Shown in pieces: positions 61,242 through 64,000 of a stretch of DNA of 64,000 nt. This DNA comes from Sacculina carcini. Lineage: Eukaryota; Arthropoda; Thecostraca; Sacculinidae. The notes under the pieces are model-generated. The model saw only the letters and a program-made list of their open reading frames with translations. It was not told where the DNA came from and made no database searches. Position 1 is the stretch's first letter. Each line of letters starts with the position of its first letter. Made by a program: the position numbers and the translations under genes. The stretch is taken from assembly GCA_916048095.2 (NCBI GenBank), contig OU696593.1, positions 124,001-188,000 on the forward strand, in the 5' to 3' direction.

Positions 61242-64000
61242 GCCCGAAGTGTGCCCTAAGTGTTACCTAAGTGTGCCCTAAGTGTTACATAAGTGTGCCC
61301 TAAGTGTTACCTAAGTGTTACCTAAGTGTGCCCTAAGTGTTACCTCAGTGTGCCCTAAGTGTTACCTAAGTGTGCCCTAAGTGTGCCCTAAGTGTTACCT
61401 AAGTGTGCCCTAAGTGTGCCCTAAGTGTGCCCTAAGTGTTACCTAAGTGTGCCCTAAGTGTTACCTACGTGTACCCTAAGTGTTACCTCAGTGTTACCTA
61501 AGTGTACCCTAAGTTTTACCTAAGTGTTACCTAAGTGTTACCTAAGTGTTACCTAAGTGTTACCTCAGTGTGCCCTAAGTGTTACCTAAGTGTGCCCTAA
61601 GTGTTACCTAAGTGTTACCTAAGTGTGCCCTAAGTGTTACCTACGTGTGCCCTAAGTGTTAGCTAAGTGGTACCTAAGTGTTACCTAAGTGTTACCTAAG
61701 TGTTACCTAAGTGTGCCCTAAGTGTTACCTAAGTGTGCCCTAAGTGTTACCTAAGTGTGCCCTAAGTGTTACCTAAGTGTGCCCTAAGTGTTACCTAAGT
61801 GTGCCCTAAGTGTTAACTAAGTTTACCCTAAGTGTTACCTAAGTGTGCCCTAAGTGTGCCCTAAGTGTACCCTAAGTGTTACCTCAGTGTTACCTAAGTG
61901 TACCCTAAGTTTTACCTAAGTGTTACCTAAGTGTTACCTAAGTGTTACCTAAGTGTTACCTAAGTGTTACCTAAGTGTTACCTAAGTGTACCCTAAGTGT
62001 TACCTAAGTGTACCCTAAGTGTGCCCTAAGTGTTACATAAGTGTGCCCTAAGTGTTACCTAAGTGTGCCCTAAGTGTTACCTAAGTGTTACCTAAGTGTG
62101 CCCTAAGTGTTACCTAAGTGTGCCCTAAGTGTGCCCTAAGTGTGCCCTAAGTGTGCCCTAAGTGTTACCTAAGTGTGCCCGAAGTGTGCCCTAAGTGTTA
62201 CCTAAGTGTGCCCTAAGTGTTACATAAGTGTGCCCTAAGTGTTACCTAAGTGTTACCTAAGTGTGCCCTAAGTGTTACCTAAGTGTGACCTAAGTGTGCC
62301 CTAAGTGTTACCTAAGTGTGCCCTAAGTGTGCCCTAAGTGTTACCTAAGTGTGCCCTAAGTGTTACCTCAGTGTGCCCTAAGTGTTACCTAAGTGTGCCC
62401 TAAGTGTTACCTCAGTGTGCCCTAAGTGTTACCTAAGTGTGCCCTAAGTGTGCCCTAAGTGTTACCTAAGTGTGCCCTAAGTGTGCCCTAAGTGTGCCCT
62501 AAGTGTTACCTAAGTGTGCCCTAAGTGTTACCTACGTGTACCCTAAGTGTTACCTCAGTGTTACCTAAGTGTACCCTAAGTTTTACCTAAGTGTTACCTA
62601 AGTGTTACCTAAGTGTTACCTAAGTGTTACCTCAGTGTGCCCTAAGTGTTACCTAAGTGTGCCCTAAGTGTTACCTAAGTGTTACCTAAGTGTTACCTAA
62701 GTGTTACCTAAGTGTTACCTAAGTGTTACCTAAGTGTTACCTAAGTGTTACCTAAGTGTTACCTAAGTGTTACCTAAGTGTACCCTAAGTGTACCCTAAG
62801 TGTGCCCTAAGTGTTACCTAAGTGTTACCTAAGTGTTACCTAAGTGTTACCTAAGTGTTACCTAAGTGTGCCCTAAGTGTTACCTAAGTGTGCCCTAAGT
62901 GTGCCCTAAGTGTGCCCTAAGTGTGCCCTAAGTGTTACCTAAGTGTGCCCGAAGTGTGCCCTAAGTGTTACCTAAGTGTGCCCTAAGTGTTACATAAGTG
63001 TGCCCTAAGTGTTACCTAAGTGTTACCTAAGTGTGCCCTAAGTGTTACCTAAGTGTGACCTAAGTGTGCCCTAAGTGTTACCTAAGTGTGCCCTAAGTGT
63101 GCCCTAAGTGTTACCTAAGTGTGCCCTAAGTGTTACCTCAGTGTGCCCTAAGTGTTACCTAAGTGTGCCCTAAGTGTTACCTAAGTGTTACCTAAGTGTG
63201 CCCTAAGTGTTACCTAAGTGTGCCCTAAGTGTTACCTAAGTGTGCCCTAAGTGTTACCTAAGTGTGCCCTAAGTGTTAACTAAGTTTACCCTAAGTGTTA
63301 CCTAAGTGTGCCCTAAGTGTGCCCTAAGTGTACCCTAAGTGTTACCTCAGTGTTACCTAAGTGTACCCTAAGTTTTACCTAAGTGTACCCTAAGTGTTAC
63401 CTAAGTGTACCCTAAGTGTGCCCTAAGTGTTACATAAGTGTGCCCTAAGTGTTACCTAAGTGTGCCCTAAGTGTTACCTAAGTGTTACCTAAGTGTGCCC
63501 TAAGTGTTACCTAAGTGTGCCCTAAGTGTGCCCTAAGTGTGCCCTAAGTGTGCCCTAAGTGTTACCTAAGTGTGCCCGAAGTGTGCCCTAAGTGTTACCT
63601 AAGTGTGCCCTAAGTGTTACATAAGTGTGCCCTAAGTGTTACCTAAGTGTTACCTAAGTGTGCCCTAAGTGTTACCTAAGTGTGACCTAAGTGTGCCCTA
63701 AGTGTTACCTAAGTGTGCCCTAAGTGTGCCCTAAGTGTTACCTAAGTGTGCCCTAAGTGTTACCTCAGTGTGCCCTAAGTGTTACCTAAGTGTGCCCTAA
63801 GTGTTACCTCAGTGTGCCCTAAGTGTTACCTAAGTGTGCCCTAAGTGTGCCCTAAGTGTTACCTAAGTGTGCCCTAAGTGTGCCCTAAGTGTGCCCTAAG
63901 TGTTACCTAAGTGTGCCCTAAGTGTTACCTACGTGTACCCTAAGTGTTACCTCAGTGTTACCTAAGTGTACCCTAAGTTTTACCTAAGTGTTACCTAAGT
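61242..64000. repeat. Densely reiterated TGCCCGAAGTG block at the right end
   Basis: TGCCCGAAGTG recurs at 61242, 62177, 62947 and 63574, with spacings of 935, 770 and 627 bp (85, 70 and 57 monomers). Each is followed by TTACATAAGTG, and the copies starting at 62177, 62947 and 63574 also by TGACCTAAGTG. Elsewhere in the right arm this marker recurs every 1.1-4.4 kb, so this end has been amplified with shorter units. Confidence 0.75.

Larger units (their letters stand above)
26130..64000. repeat. Right arm of 11-bp satellite array (mosaic HOR)
   Basis: About 3,442 monomers of the same A/B satellite, still in one 11-bp phase. It shares the triple TGCCCCAAGTG marker (starts at 28341, 33346, 41035, 46612, 48416, 50627, 53784, 55753, 57359, 60516), TTAACTAAGTT and TTAGCTAAGTG with the left arm. 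It adds variants I did not see there: TTACATAAGTG and TGCCCGAAGTG (16 copies from 27054 to 63574). Marker spacing is uneven (1.6-7.7 kb) but always a multiple of 11. No unique sequence, ORF or second transposon is visible, and the array runs off the right end. Confidence 0.97.

Noticed and set aside
1-64000. CRISPR-like or phage-like direct repeats
   Set aside because: The repeats are head-to-tail with no spacers, the scale is far too large, and the inserted element is a eukaryotic retrotransposon.
1-64000. G-quadruplex formation by the minus strand
   Set aside because: GGG occurs only once per B monomer, so even in B runs the loops are 8 bases and in mixed runs much longer; stable quadruplexes are not expected.
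1-64000. NK-2-type homeodomain sites (the TAAGTG core) in every monomer
   Set aside because: A six-base core match repeated by the satellite is weak evidence; the flanking base does not fit the usual consensus.

Overview
The window is about 59 kb of one 11-bp satellite interrupted by a single young LTR retrotransposon at 21147-26129. Almost every satellite monomer is one of two forms on the + strand, TTACCTAAGTG (A) or TGCCCTAAGTG (B), with a small set of recurrent point variants. No host protein gene, tRNA, rRNA or CRISPR array is visible. Because 11 is not a multiple of 3 and each monomer carries TAA on + and TAG or TAA on -, the array is closed in all six frames, and every long ORF falls inside or at the edge of the retrotransposon.

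Organism: a metazoan, most plausibly a flatworm (trematode or cestode). The retrotransposon looks like the CsRn1 clade of Ty3/gypsy: a Gag with a CHCC instead of a CCHC zinc knuckle, a primer-binding site matching tRNA-Trp, and no chromodomain or env. That clade is best known from flukes but also occurs in insects and other animals, so the assignment is an inference. The minus strand of each B monomer contains TTAGGG, the telomere hexamer of flatworms and many other animals.

Layout. 1-3872: satellite subfamily I, with a 165-bp tandem duplication and a 1,375-bp direct repeat. 3873-21146: regular higher-order repeats (HORs) of about 1.74-1.76 kb (about 159 monomers), of two alternating types (alpha and beta) that together form a super-unit of about 3.5 kb. 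21147-26129: the retrotransposon, coding on the minus strand (5' LTR at right, tRNA-Trp PBS, gag, pol in the -1 frame, polypurine tract, 3' LTR at left). The LTRs are identical over their shared 382 bp and both ORFs are intact. 26130-64000: the same satellite in a more mosaic arrangement, with private variants (TTACATAAGTG, TGCCCGAAGTG), an optional 56-monomer module, and a 3,157-bp block present twice.

Distances between all copies of two diagnostic variant markers are exact multiples of 11 bp on each side of the element. The array has therefore changed by point substitution and by gain or loss of whole monomers, with no net frame-breaking indel between markers. The element lies between two near-copies of the same module of about 640 bp, and its 5' LTR lacks about 5 outer bases. 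This leaves open whether the insertion is clean or was rearranged or misassembled.
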